From: an uncultured bacterium
GTDB taxonomy: Bacteria; Verrucomicrobiota; Kiritimatiellia; CAIKKV01; CAITUY01
Assembly (NCBI GenBank): GCA_903895695.1
Contig: CAITUY010000001.1
Coordinates: 58,700-122,699 of the forward strand
Length of the DNA stretch: 64,000 nucleotides
Reading direction: 5' to 3'
Shown here: positions 50,632-59,704 of the stretch, piece by piece
Layout of the letters: every line of letters starts with the position of its first letter
Position numbering within the stretch: position 1 is the first letter of the stretch
Notes under the pieces: generated by a model
Told to the model about the DNA's origin: nothing
Database searches by the model: none
Seen by the model: only the letters and a program-made list of their open reading frames with translations
Made by a program: the position numbers and the translations under genes

Positions 50632-52205
50632 TCGACGATCTCCTTGTCCTTGCTGCGGCGTATCGCCTTCCGGACTTGCTCCACTGAGTTGTCGCAGACA
50701 GCATCGTGGAACTCTCGGAAGCGACCGTCGCCCTTCTTCACTAGTTGCAGTATGAATGCACGAAACTCTTCGATCTTCCCAGTCCCATGGGGCCGTTTTG
50801 GCTCATGGGGGTGTAACCGCTTTTCGTGTTTGTTCCGGTTCCGGAGAAATTCCTCCGGCATGTAGAGATTCGCCAGGTACTGCTCGTAGGTCTCCCCGAT
50901 GGTCCGCCAAGCAAGGGTGGGGGTCGGTGAGATAGCACCGTGTGCGGCGCCCTTCATGATCTCGATGTTTCTGACGAAACGTCTGGTCCAGTGCGCATCA
51001 TTCCGCAAATCCACATCGCCACTCGCACCCTCGCGGAAGGCGTCACGCCGCCGATTCGCATGGTCATTCCCACGGCTGTTGATAGGCGCAAATCTCATGG
51101 GGTAACTGTAGATCTCAGCCACTGTCTCCCCATTGCCTGCTTTCTCCCACTCCTCGTTGAAGTGGTTGTTCACTGCCAATCGGTCATAGAGGTCGCGAGG
51201 ACTATCGTTCCAGTTGTACAACATGTAGTTGGAGAACTTGCGCACGCCATACTTGTGTGCCAGTCTGACAGCCCGAACATAGGTCTTCTCTTCCGACGAA
51301 CGGTCGAACGCAATTCGCATAGGATTTATGTTCAGACGGCCAATGAGCTTCATGCGTTTCTCATCGACAAAACTGGCGTCCAGGCCTTGGTTGAAGTCGA
51401 CGATGCGTTGTCTGCGCGGCCGCCCTTCGGTGTATTGGTCACGGCCATACCCGAGATCCTCCAGATCCTGGACGATCTGTTCAAGGTACTTTGACGCTAG
51501 AACGTTGTTATCCATGAGCCTGAGTCGTGGCTTGTCTCCGAATTCCTCTCTAAGAGCACGGATCATGGGCTTAATGTCGATGTACGGAACGTAAACAGGT
51601 TCAATCCGCGGGACGCCGCACCAGTCACACCGGTTGACGCAACCGCGTGAGGTGTACCCATAGAACGTGTCATTGATCGCGTAAAGGGCCGGGTCAAGGA
51701 TCGCGTAGTCCGGCGCCAACTCGTCGATGTTATCGGTTCCTGGCAGACCAATCTGGGCTGGCGACGTGAGGATTCCGGTTACTGGATAAACGCCGGTCTC
51801 CTCGAAGATCTCCTCCGGCATCAGCGACGCCATGATGCCACCCACGAAGATCTTTCCGACTGTGCCGCCGGTGGCTTCCTTGTAGAATGTGATCGTCTTC
51901 ACGATACTGTCCCAGTGGAACGTGAAGAGAGTCGTAATGTAGATGCGGTCCCACCGGATGCCGGGGCGAAGTAGATCGGGCGGCGCGGCTACCTCTCGGT
52001 CAAAGCCGCTCACAAACTTGACCTCATCTTCCCGTGCCTTGTGAAACCTTGCCAGTTTCATCAGGCCGAGCGGTGGATACCAAAGAGAGTCGTCCCCCCT
52101 TTTTGTCTCGCGTCCGGGCTCGTCGGGGGGCACGTCAGGCGAGTCGGATTCCCCTTTCGCCCCATGAATGCGCCGGTACTGTGGCTCAACAAGAAGTACT
52201 TTCAT
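50604..52205 (-). CDS. Radical SAM enzyme with B12-binding-like N-terminal region
   Basis: The 533-residue protein begins MKVLLVEPQY and YPPLGLMKLARFHK, the opening of radical SAM proteins that carry a cobalamin-type Rossmann domain, though no DxHxxG cobalamin motif is seen. The cluster site is YTSRGCVNRCDWCG (C-x3-C-x2-C). The barrel follows with NQGLDASFVDEKRMKLI, and the C-terminal ~150 residues are charged and unfamiliar. The ATG overlaps the DGQHR stop by four bases. A radical reaction on DNA or a nucleotide is an attractive idea in this company but not shown. Confidence 0.82.
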   Translation of the reverse strand: MKVLLVEPQYRRIHGAKGESDSPDVPPDEPGRETKRGDDSLWYPPLGLMKLARFHKAREDEVKFVSGFDREVAAPPDLLRPGIRWDRIYITTLFTFHWDSIVKTITFYKEATGGTVGKIFVGGIMASLMPEEIFEETGVYPVTGILTSPAQIGLPGTDNIDELAPDYAILDPALYAINDTFYGYTSRGCVNRCDWCGVPRIEPVYVPYIDIKPMIRALREEFGDKPRLRLMDNNVLASKYLEQIVQDLEDLGYGRDQYTEGRPRRQRIVDFNQGLDASFVDEKRMKLIGRLNINPMRIAFDRSSEEKTYVRAVRLAHKYGVRKFSNYMLYNWNDSPRDLYDRLAVNNHFNEEWEKAGNGETVAEIYSYPMRFAPINSRGNDHANRRRDAFREGASGDVDLRNDAHWTRRFVRNIEIMKGAAHGAISPTPTLAWRTIGETYEQYLANLYMPEEFLRNRNKHEKRLHPHEPKRPHGTGKIEEFRAFILQLVKKGDGRFREFHDAVCDNSVEQVRKAIRRSKDKEIVEWLQFYLKK

Positions 52206-53203
52206 AGCCCAAGCAACTCCCTCAAGGCGTTGTAGACGGTCGTAGCGCCTTTGTGTCCCCCGACGGCAGCGAACGTCCCGCCGGTCCCCCAGTCGACCCG
52301 TCCGCTCAGGGGTTTCACCCGTTCGGCGAAGAATTCCTCTGAGTGCTGCTCCAACCCGTGTGCGACCAGGATTGCGCCGAGCAATTGCGTGAGCCCGTAA
52401 AGTCCAACGCCCTTTGTTATGAGATGCCCCCGGTGATTCGCCCACTCGGTCGCGAAAACGCCCGCCACGGCTTTCCAATAGGCGATAAGCAATTGCGCTG
52501 TCTGCTCGACGTCCAAGTGATCGAGACATTGTGACTGGGCGAGGAATCGCTGTATGGCGTGCTGCATCATCCTCAGTGAAGTGCGTCGCTTAAGCCCGGA
52601 TGTCCGGAGGCCACCGCAGCGGATGCACTTAAACCACGGCGACTGAGGATCGTCGTTGAGCCGCCGTGCCAGAAACAAATGCGGTTCCGCTGCCGCGACA
52701 TCCTTCAAGAGGTTGCTTTTGTTAAAATCGATGAGTGAAGAGCAGAGGCCCTTTGACTTGCCGTTGATGGTCGTGAACATGGCCACTTCCGACAACGTAT
52801 CGAGGCCAATGAACGCCATGAAGGCGAGTGGGATGTCCTGGTCATGCAACTCCCCCAGGCGGTGTTGACAGTCAACCTGTGCAAGACAGGCAGACCCCTG
52901 GCGAATGCGCAACGTCGCTCGGCCGTTCTCCCCCAGAATTGACCAGTCCCGCTGCCGGTCCTTGCGTAGGTTGAATGTGAGCGGGATGGTCGAGGAGTCG
53001 GGAAGGGAAATGTACCGTTTGAAATCGAGACTATGGGCGCGATCACGAGGTCTTTGATAGCCGGCCCCCGTGTCTTCGTTCAGCGTGTCGGCAAACGAGA
53101 CCGCGTAAAGCACGTTTGCTGGCGCAAACCCGAGGAAGACATCGCGGGAACCGCATTTCCCGATGATCCCAGGTAGCGTAATAACTGCAGCATCTGACTT
53201 CAT
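52202..53203 (-). CDS. DGQHR-domain protein (DndB-like), operon copy
   Basis: The 333-residue protein contains VDCQHRLGEL, a variant of the DGQHR motif of DndB-type proteins, followed by VAMFTTINGKSKGLCSSLID as in the family. A middle CxxC-like element (FKCIRCGGL) may bind zinc. DndB regulates DNA phosphorothioation; other DGQHR proteins are found with varied modification or restriction genes. The Gly-to-Cys change in the motif and the zinc-like site distinguish it from the second DGQHR protein at 57405. It is coupled to the radical SAM gene. Confidence 0.78.
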   Translation of the reverse strand: MKSDAAVITLPGIIGKCGSRDVFLGFAPANVLYAVSFADTLNEDTGAGYQRPRDRAHSLDFKRYISLPDSSTIPLTFNLRKDRQRDWSILGENGRATLRIRQGSACLAQVDCQHRLGELHDQDIPLAFMAFIGLDTLSEVAMFTTINGKSKGLCSSLIDFNKSNLLKDVAAAEPHLFLARRLNDDPQSPWFKCIRCGGLRTSGLKRRTSLRMMQHAIQRFLAQSQCLDHLDVEQTAQLLIAYWKAVAGVFATEWANHRGHLITKGVGLYGLTQLLGAILVAHGLEQHSEEFFAERVKPLSGRVDWGTGGTFAAVGGHKGATTVYNALRELLGL

Positions 53204-53282
53204 ATTGCAGCAAAATACTGCAATATGCCGGCATCATGCAAGACCAATAACGCCGATCGAGAACCAATCGGCCTATCGCCGG

Positions 53283-54305
53283 TCAGAGATCAACCGCTTG
53301 CGCTTCTCCTTCATGGATCTTCGTCATGAGTCGCTCCAGATTCTGGGCAATCTTCTTCATCTCAAAGAGGCATTGCTTCCGATGCGCATCTTGCATCCTG
53401 ACAAAGACATGCTGTAGGTCCGGGTCCCCGAGTTGCTCGTGGAATTTGCAGAGGCGTTTGTACCAGGTGTTGTCACCGCCACGTGCAACCGCCCGATCAT
53501 AGCAAGGGTCGAGGCTGTTCTCGTCATTGATGAATGTTGTCAGGATCTTCCCGCCGGCCTCGGCGATGATCTTCACTTTCTCCCGAACGTCCACTGCTTT
53601 CTCGATCTCCCCACTCTTGACCTTGTGCACAAACGAGTCGTCAAATGTGGGGTGATCAACTCGCGCGCGAACTATCGCCCGGTGTTTCAAGTATTCGTCG
53701 TAGTAACTCCAATGAGTCACATCGTCGTCGGAGTGGTCAACCATGAAGGAATAGACCCCGATCAATTGTTTTACCTTCCGCGTAGAAAGTCCCATCTCCT
53801 CCGCCATTGTGGTAGGATCGACTCCATGGTTCTCCTTTCGCCTATAGAGATAACCGGCCTGTTCGTACGGCTGCCAGTCTTTCTTCCCGATGATGTGGTA
53901 CTCTCCGAGCAACGCAAACACCAGGGCATCGGAGATGTCTTTCGGTAAGAGCGTGCACTTCACTTTTCCCCACGCGATGGCGTCATTCCCTGCCAGAATG
54001 CGATAGGCGGCCAACCGGCTGTTACCCTCAAGCACGATGTGATCCCCATCCCGGACAATGAGCGGGTCTGTCAGGCCGCCGTTGGCCCGGATCGAGTGAA
54101 CCAGTTGCTTCACGTGGTCCATCCCGGACAGCCGCTTCTGGATGAATTCCTGCGAGGGTTCACGGTCCTGCGAACAGACGATGGAGTACAACCGTGGGTT
54201 TTCTGGGTAGAACTTCAAATCGTCCACGCGCAGAAGCCCTGTGCGCACGCTGATTTCCTGCTTGCTCAGGGTCAATGTCCCCGTTGTCCATCCGTCAGTA
54301 TTCAT
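53283..54305 (-). CDS. ParB/Srx-like domain protein 1
   Basis: The 340-residue protein has a ParB-like core: VDDLKFYPENPRLYS, GGLTDPLIVRDGDHIVLEGNSRLAAYR, then GKKDWQPYEQAGYLYRR and a helix-turn-helix-like TTMAEEMGLSTRKVKQLIGVY. The EGNSR form of the motif belongs to ParB-fold proteins found with DNA modification genes rather than with chromosome partition. The C-terminal 150 residues are helical. ATG 54305 overlaps the SNF2 stop by four bases. It shares the motif order and DWxPYxxAxYL with the protein at 56230, so the two are paralogs. Confidence 0.84.
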   Translation of the reverse strand: MNTDGWTTGTLTLSKQEISVRTGLLRVDDLKFYPENPRLYSIVCSQDREPSQEFIQKRLSGMDHVKQLVHSIRANGGLTDPLIVRDGDHIVLEGNSRLAAYRILAGNDAIAWGKVKCTLLPKDISDALVFALLGEYHIIGKKDWQPYEQAGYLYRRKENHGVDPTTMAEEMGLSTRKVKQLIGVYSFMVDHSDDDVTHWSYYDEYLKHRAIVRARVDHPTFDDSFVHKVKSGEIEKAVDVREKVKIIAEAGGKILTTFINDENSLDPCYDRAVARGGDNTWYKRLCKFHEQLGDPDLQHVFVRMQDAHRKQCLFEMKKIAQNLERLMTKIHEGEAQAVDL

Positions 54306-55822
54306 GCCTTTTCCTTCCGTGTTTCTTCCTGAACGCCAAGAATGCCCCGCAGAATATCCCCAAATTCGTAGGACATCTGACTCTTGTAGTACTCCAGAGA
54401 GATGTCCCCCTGGGCAAGCTGCGCCGCCAGTTGCTTGCTGCGCAACAACAGGTCCACCCATTCGTCAATCGAGTCTTCCATGATCAGGTTGTGTACGAAG
54501 CAGGTCTTCTTTTGGGAAATCCGGTGAATCCGGTCCTGCGCCTGCAAGTAGTCATCCAGACTGAACGTCCGGTCATAGAAAATCACGTGGTTCGCAACCG
54601 TTAAGGTCAATCCCTCTTTTGCCGCTCCCGGCGTCGCCACAAGCACCCGGACGTCATCCAACGTAAGAAACCGTTCAATCGCTTTGTTCCGTTCATCCAT
54701 CGTCAATTTCCCATGAACGCGGCAGGTGCCATGGGCACGCAACTCAACGCTCAGCCAGTCGACATTCTCGGTGAAGGACGTCCAGACAATGCACTTCTCG
54801 CCTGCGTCCCGAATGTGCGCAACCAGATCAGTGAGTACTTCGAGCTTCCCTGGGGCCGCTCTGTACCCATCGTCCACCAACTTCGGGTTTGAAGCAACCT
54901 GCACGAGACGGAGCAACCGTTTCAGGATGGCCTCGGCTGCTTCATCCTTTGGGATGCCGTCCTTGACGACGACGGCATGCAGGTCGTCACGCAGTTGACG
55001 GTACAGTTCATACTGCCGGGTCTCCCACACGGCAGGCAGAGTCTCAATCACCTTCTCGGGAAGCGTTATGATGCCGCTCGCTTTGGTCTCGCGAACGCAG
55101 AAGTCCGAAATCCTATCAAAGACCCCGTCCAGTTGCTCCTCAAGGCGTTCCTGCGCGGGGCGGTCATCCCCGAGGTCATTGGTCAGGTCCACACTCGCCT
55201 TGAAACCGCCGAAGTCTTGTCCGAGCGCTTTCCCATCGTCAAGAAACCTGATCTGGGCCCAGATGTCATAGGGCCGATTGGCCACAGGCGTGCCGGTCAT
55301 GATTACCCGCTTCTTCATCAGCGGCGCCAAATCGAAAAACGCCCCAGTCAACTCTGAGTCCGGGTTCTTGATTTTCGCCGACTCATCAAGAACTACCCCG
55401 ACATGCCGAGCCTTGAGGAATAGTCGGAACCGCTCCTTCTCCGCCTTTACCGCCTCGTAGTGCGTCAACATCAACCTGGCTGGACTGTTGAAGGCGTAGT
55501 AGTTCGCCCGTCTGTCCTGGGTGATCAACCGCGGCGTCAGATAGGTGTGAGCCTTTATCTCCTTCATCCAGTTGGCGATGAGGCCCTTCTTGACGACCAG
55601 TAGAGCGGTGTCCACCGCCCGTGTTTCCAGCCAGTAAAGGATGACGTCCAAGGCGATCTTGGTCTTGCCCAACCCTTGCTCATGGAATACAGCCGCGAAG
55701 TCGAGGTCCCGAACAGCATTGACCGCCGCGGTCTGATAGGCAAAGGCCTGAAGACGCGTGTCGAGCTTCGGCTCACTTTTTAGGTGGATACGTTGCATGC
55801 CATTGATTGAGATAGAACTCAT
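54302..55822 (-). CDS. SNF2-type DNA helicase/translocase
   Basis: The 506-residue protein is a compact two-domain SNF2 ATPase: QTAAVNAVRD at motif Q, FHEQGLGKTKIALDV (Walker A), VVLDESAKIKN (DESA instead of DEAH), MTGTPVANRPYDIW (III), VWTSFTENVDWL (IV), VLVATPGAAKEGLTL (V) and QAQDRIHRISQKK (VI). All motifs are present, so it should move along DNA. It overlaps both neighbours by four bases: the small nuclease upstream and ParB-like protein 1 downstream. Confidence 0.92.
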   Translation of the reverse strand: MSSISINGMQRIHLKSEPKLDTRLQAFAYQTAAVNAVRDLDFAAVFHEQGLGKTKIALDVILYWLETRAVDTALLVVKKGLIANWMKEIKAHTYLTPRLITQDRRANYYAFNSPARLMLTHYEAVKAEKERFRLFLKARHVGVVLDESAKIKNPDSELTGAFFDLAPLMKKRVIMTGTPVANRPYDIWAQIRFLDDGKALGQDFGGFKASVDLTNDLGDDRPAQERLEEQLDGVFDRISDFCVRETKASGIITLPEKVIETLPAVWETRQYELYRQLRDDLHAVVVKDGIPKDEAAEAILKRLLRLVQVASNPKLVDDGYRAAPGKLEVLTDLVAHIRDAGEKCIVWTSFTENVDWLSVELRAHGTCRVHGKLTMDERNKAIERFLTLDDVRVLVATPGAAKEGLTLTVANHVIFYDRTFSLDDYLQAQDRIHRISQKKTCFVHNLIMEDSIDEWVDLLLRSKQLAAQLAQGDISLEYYKSQMSYEFGDILRGILGVQEETRKEKA

Positions 55823-56229
55823 CCTTCAAGCTTTTCCAAGACGAAGGTGGTCACACTCCCACACTTGCACGCCCGGCAAACGCTACCGACCAAACTTCGA
55901 GCATACCGGGTCATGTGCCATGGCACAGCGAATACAAAAACCGAACCCGGTCTCGCGGCGCAGTAACGTAGAAAGGCCTCAAGTTGCTCCCGAGTATGCA
56001 GATTCTCGACATCGCTCGCAGTCTTCGCCTCACCGATCACGACTCCACCACCCAACAAACCCTGGCCTAACACGTCTGGCACGTAACCGGCTATCCCCGG
56101 CGGTTTCGCTTGTGCCAGGCTTTCTGGGGAATCAACCAATACAGACCCCTCTTCGCCTTGGAAGTACTCCGTCGCAATCCACGAGACGAGCGAGGAAACA
56201 AGCCTGATATGGGTGCTGGATTCCGGCAT
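55819..56229 (-). CDS. Small PD-(D/E)XK nuclease-like protein
   Basis: The 136-residue protein has GYVPDVLGQG followed by VVIGEAKTASDVENLHTREQLEAFLRYC: Asp, Glu-x-Lys and a downstream Gln helix, the active-site layout of RecB/VRR-type nucleases. A C-terminal cysteine set (VCRACKCGS) may bind zinc. It abuts ParB-like protein 2 with no gap and overlaps the SNF2 gene by four bases, suggesting a nuclease-helicase pair. Confidence 0.78.
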   Translation of the reverse strand: MPESSTHIRLVSSLVSWIATEYFQGEEGSVLVDSPESLAQAKPPGIAGYVPDVLGQGLLGGGVVIGEAKTASDVENLHTREQLEAFLRYCAARPGSVFVFAVPWHMTRYARSLVGSVCRACKCGSVTTFVLEKLEG

Positions 56230-57237
56230 CTACTCGTCCGTCGCGATGTCCTTGCACACCTGAGTCAGATTGTCCCGCGCCTCGCACAACACGGCGTTCT
56301 CATCACCAGCCACATTCGCGCGGAGGCGCTGTAGTTCCGAGTAGGTCATGCCCAACACTCGCCTGCTCACCTCTCGCGCAATATCCTCAAGCGAAACACC
56401 CTTCAATGAATCGACGACAGCAGGCACCTCCAGCACCTTCATCGCCTCCTGTGCCCCTGCCTTCAGGAAGACCGCCCTGCTTTTTGGGTTCTCCAGAATG
56501 CGCGGCAACTGCCGAACCATGTTCAAAGGGAAGACGAGCCCGTCCATCACCCACTTCGAGAAATCGCCAAACGAGAATTTGTGGTTGATGATCGCCTGCT
56601 TCACGCGCGGGCGTTGAAGTTCCACGAAGGCGCTGAATCGTGATTGGTCGAACTGATCGTCGGTCACAAGCGGCCGGTAGTGTTCCTCCATATCGTTGTA
56701 AGCCGCGATGTAGTCCAACACCTCCCGCTTGCGCCCTCCGCAGAAGTCAACGATCTGGTCCATGGTGAGGTGCTTGGCGTTACGTAAGTGGTCAAGGTAC
56801 TTGGCCTTGGAGTAGGGGTCCCAATCGCGAGGTCCCACAAGGTGCGCCTGTAGTCGGATCGCATCGATCTCCTTCTGCGCCAGCCCCTCGTAAACCATGC
56901 AGGGAATCGTGTCCCACTCTCCATCCACCTTCTGCTTCACAAACTCTCGGTAGATCAGCGCACGGGTGTTTCCCTCAATGACCACGCATCGGCCGTCCGG
57001 TTGCTGGTTGGCGATGATGGGATGGATGATCCCTCCATTCGTTCGGATGGACTCCCGTAGACTGTAGAACGTCGTATTGTTTCCCTCGGTCGGCGTCTCG
57101 CCGGCCCCAAGCGCGAGGCTCATCTGTTCCGCCGTGATATCCGTCCCGTACATCTCGATGAACTTCGCGATACGCGGGTTAGTGATATCCAACTCGACAT
57201 TCCCGATGGGAAGCCTCAAGAACTTGCTGTCGCCCAT
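56230..57237 (-). CDS. ParB/Srx-like domain protein 2
   Basis: The 335-residue protein is the first gene of the operon. It has IGNVELDITNPRIAKF, GGIIHPIIANQQPDGRCVVIEGNTRALIYR, and PRDWDPYSKAKYLDHL, parallel to protein 1, and a helical C-terminal region. GGAGG seven to eight bases before ATG 57237 gives a good start, and an upstream frame extension is rejected. ParB-fold proteins of this type may bind or cut DNA, or bind nucleotides; which applies is unknown. Confidence 0.84.
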   Translation of the reverse strand: MGDSKFLRLPIGNVELDITNPRIAKFIEMYGTDITAEQMSLALGAGETPTEGNNTTFYSLRESIRTNGGIIHPIIANQQPDGRCVVIEGNTRALIYREFVKQKVDGEWDTIPCMVYEGLAQKEIDAIRLQAHLVGPRDWDPYSKAKYLDHLRNAKHLTMDQIVDFCGGRKREVLDYIAAYNDMEEHYRPLVTDDQFDQSRFSAFVELQRPRVKQAIINHKFSFGDFSKWVMDGLVFPLNMVRQLPRILENPKSRAVFLKAGAQEAMKVLEVPAVVDSLKGVSLEDIAREVSRRVLGMTYSELQRLRANVAGDENAVLCEARDNLTQVCKDIATDE

Positions 57238-57404
57238 GACCGTCTCCTCCCGGCACTGAAATTGCTTCGTTACCGGCTTATACGCCTTCCAAGCCTCGTT
57301 AACAAACCATTTGCATCTATGCCGCCAGTATTCCAGACTACGCGCATGGTTTACCGGATGCACACACTCGCGCTGCCACGTCAACGGAATTGCACAAGTA
57401 AACG

Positions 57405-58451
57405 ATGACAGACAAAGTCCCAGCCTTATTGCTCAATCAGGGGGACCGGAAACTGATTGTCTTCTCGCTTTCCGCCGAGGAACTGCGGCCAATGTGTTAC
57501 TTCAACACCAGGGAAATAGACCGCGAAGATGGCGTGCAAAGAGCTTACAACAAGAAGCGCAGCAGGGAGATTGCCGCTTTTGTTGAGACGGAGGACGCCT
57601 GCCTCGCTAACAATATCATTATCAACCTTGAACTTGAGGCGCTTGGCCTTTGCCTCGGGGACGTTTATGACGCCTCCGGTGGTACTCTTGACATTGCCAG
57701 ACTACGCCAAGCTGCCGCAGGCGTGTCGTCGGGGCGACTGCCGCCCCTTAAAGGGAAGTGCGCATTCGTTGTTGATGGACAGCACCGACTTCGCGCCTTT
57801 GAGTTCGTCAAGCGCCGGCACTTCTCATTGGTTGTTACCGCACTCATTGATCTCTCCCTCGCTGAGGTGGCAGAACTGTTCGTTCAAATCAACTACAATC
57901 AAAAGCCCGTCAACAAATCGCTTGTCTTTGACCTCCTCGGGATATCGAAGAACGTATTTCCGGAATACTATGAGTTGCATAAGCTTGCGGTCGACCTGAA
58001 TGAGGATGTCAACTCGCCGTTCTATCGCCACCTCAAGATGCTTGGAACCGGCCCTGGTTCCATTTCGCAGGCGAGTCTGATAACGGCCGTCGAGAGGTAC
58101 CGGCTCAGGGAGAAACTTTCCGTCATGCTCAAAAAGCAGCCGGCTCCCGACGTACTTTACGACGTTATCTGGAATTTCTACACAGGTGTTGGGAAAGCGT
58201 TCCCGGACCAGTGGAAAGAAGGAGGCAGGCTCTGCAAGACGATTGGAACAAGGGCGCTCTTCCGGGTCATGTGTAGCATGCTTGAGAAATTCCAGAAAGC
58301 GGGAATGCCTTTCGAGAGCAGCGTCATTGCTGGGAAACTGCGGCACCTTAACATAGACGATCTCTTCACGAGGGCTCGTGGATTCGGCGGCGAAAAGGGA
58401 GTCTCGGAACTGTCAGAACTTATGCTCGAGGGGCTCGGTCTCAATAAATGA
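57405..58451 (+). CDS. DGQHR-domain protein (DndB-like), divergent copy
   Basis: The 348-residue protein has the canonical motif AFVVDGQHRLRAFEF near residue 120, LFVQINYNQKPVNKSLVFDLLG, and the family's N-terminal NTREIDREDGVQRAYNKKR. It is divergent from the seven-gene operon, with 167 bases between the starts, room for two promoters. Its stop overlaps the metallo-beta-lactamase gene by four bases. Likely a regulator or structural part of a DNA modification or restriction complex. Confidence 0.85.
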   Translation: MTDKVPALLLNQGDRKLIVFSLSAEELRPMCYFNTREIDREDGVQRAYNKKRSREIAAFVETEDACLANNIIINLELEALGLCLGDVYDASGGTLDIARLRQAAAGVSSGRLPPLKGKCAFVVDGQHRLRAFEFVKRRHFSLVVTALIDLSLAEVAELFVQINYNQKPVNKSLVFDLLGISKNVFPEYYELHKLAVDLNEDVNSPFYRHLKMLGTGPGSISQASLITAVERYRLREKLSVMLKKQPAPDVLYDVIWNFYTGVGKAFPDQWKEGGRLCKTIGTRALFRVMCSMLEKFQKAGMPFESSVIAGKLRHLNIDDLFTRARGFGGEKGVSELSELMLEGLGLNK

Positions 58452-59704
58452 AGCAAGGTTTTACAATCCCTAGCGCCAAAGAGACGCCCCTTAACGTTCT
58501 CGTCGCTGAGTATCTTGGCAATGTTCGCAGTGATCCCTGTTTCAAAGGACTGTACAAAAACGCAAGCGCTAAGCAGAAGAAACTTGAAGAGTTCTTGAGG
58601 CCAGGCAAGAGCCCAAGTCAACCCTACCCAACGCTGACAGTTCTGCGGAAGTGGAACTCTTACACCCCACTATTGCCTCCTTTACGCGAGGACTTTCTCA
58701 ACAAAGGAGGGGGCTATTTCCTCAGGACAGGAAATATTGGGGTGGTCATTGACCCTGGTTTCAATTTCATCGAGAACTTCTTGAAAGCGGGCTTCAGGAT
58801 TGATGACGTGGATCATGTCCTGATTTCGCATGCGCACAATGACCACACAGTTGAGCTAGAGGGCATCTTCTCGCTGCTCCTCAAAAGGAATAAGAAGACT
58901 CCGGGCAAGCGTACGCGCCGGAAACGCATCAAGTTATTCATAAACCTCGGTGCGTTCAAGAAATTCGCTGGTTACTTCGACTTGGCAGGTCCTCCGAAAG
59001 CGTCATACATTGAAGACATAGTTCTGCTCAATCGTCATCAACACTATAACATTGATCGCGGGATTGACCTATTCACAACAGAGGCCAAACACCACGAAAT
59101 GATCACCTCTAACTATGCTTTGGGGTTCATTGTGAGGGTCGCGTGTCCGGATGGCAGCAGGCGGGTGGTTAGGATGACTTGTGATTCCGGCTGGGACACC
59201 GGGATGGAAGAAGACAACCGCAGGTTCGCTGAACCGTTCGAGATGGATTCAATTGATGTCCTTGTTGCCCATATCGGATCACTGAAGAAGTCCGAGCTGG
59301 CCTACGACGCGAAGGCTGGGCTTGACTCGAAGAAGAACGCATCAACTCTGTACCAAAACCATCTTGGACTGATTGGGACTGTCGCTAGCATCAAGTTCTG
59401 GAATCCCCGGTTGGTCCTGTTGTCAGAGTTTGGCGAGGAGATGAGCCAGGTAAGAATCGCATTGGCAGACGGCCTTAGAGAGAAGATGAAGATGCCTATT
59501 CTGCCCACTGATCTGAACTTCCGAGTGAATTTGCAGTCGCTGGAGATCTATTGTTTCAAGACTCGGAAGTACTTCATACCGGATAAGATCGAGGTATTCG
59601 TCGAAAAGGGCCAACTCTATCCAATTGGCAACCCACCGACCGGCGCGCCGGAACGGCAGGAGTTGCAAGATTCGTTGGGGTTTTCGATCAAAGCTTTTCC
59701 GTGA
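58448..59704 (+). CDS. Metallo-beta-lactamase-fold hydrolase
   Basis: The 418-residue protein has HVLISHAHNDHTVELEG (HxHxDH metal site) near residue 130, further His in TEAKHHEM, and Asp in VRMTCDSGWDTGM, so a two-metal hydrolase site is probable. An N-terminal ~85 residues and the C-terminal ~80 residues are outside the core fold. MBL-fold enzymes of this sort include nucleases and phosphodiesterases. It is coupled to the DGQHR gene by a four-base overlap. Confidence 0.84.
   Translation: MKQGFTIPSAKETPLNVLVAEYLGNVRSDPCFKGLYKNASAKQKKLEEFLRPGKSPSQPYPTLTVLRKWNSYTPLLPPLREDFLNKGGGYFLRTGNIGVVIDPGFNFIENFLKAGFRIDDVDHVLISHAHNDHTVELEGIFSLLLKRNKKTPGKRTRRKRIKLFINLGAFKKFAGYFDLAGPPKASYIEDIVLLNRHQHYNIDRGIDLFTTEAKHHEMITSNYALGFIVRVACPDGSRRVVRMTCDSGWDTGMEEDNRRFAEPFEMDSIDVLVAHIGSLKKSELAYDAKAGLDSKKNASTLYQNHLGLIGTVASIKFWNPRLVLLSEFGEEMSQVRIALADGLREKMKMPILPTDLNFRVNLQSLEIYCFKTRKYFIPDKIEVFVEKGQLYPIGNPPTGAPERQELQDSLGFSIKAFP

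Noticed and set aside
49075..58451. Canonical Dnd phosphorothioation or Dpd deazapurine system
   Set aside because: No DndA/C/D/E, DpdA transglycosylase or queuosine-type genes are seen; only the DGQHR and SNF2 elements are shared.
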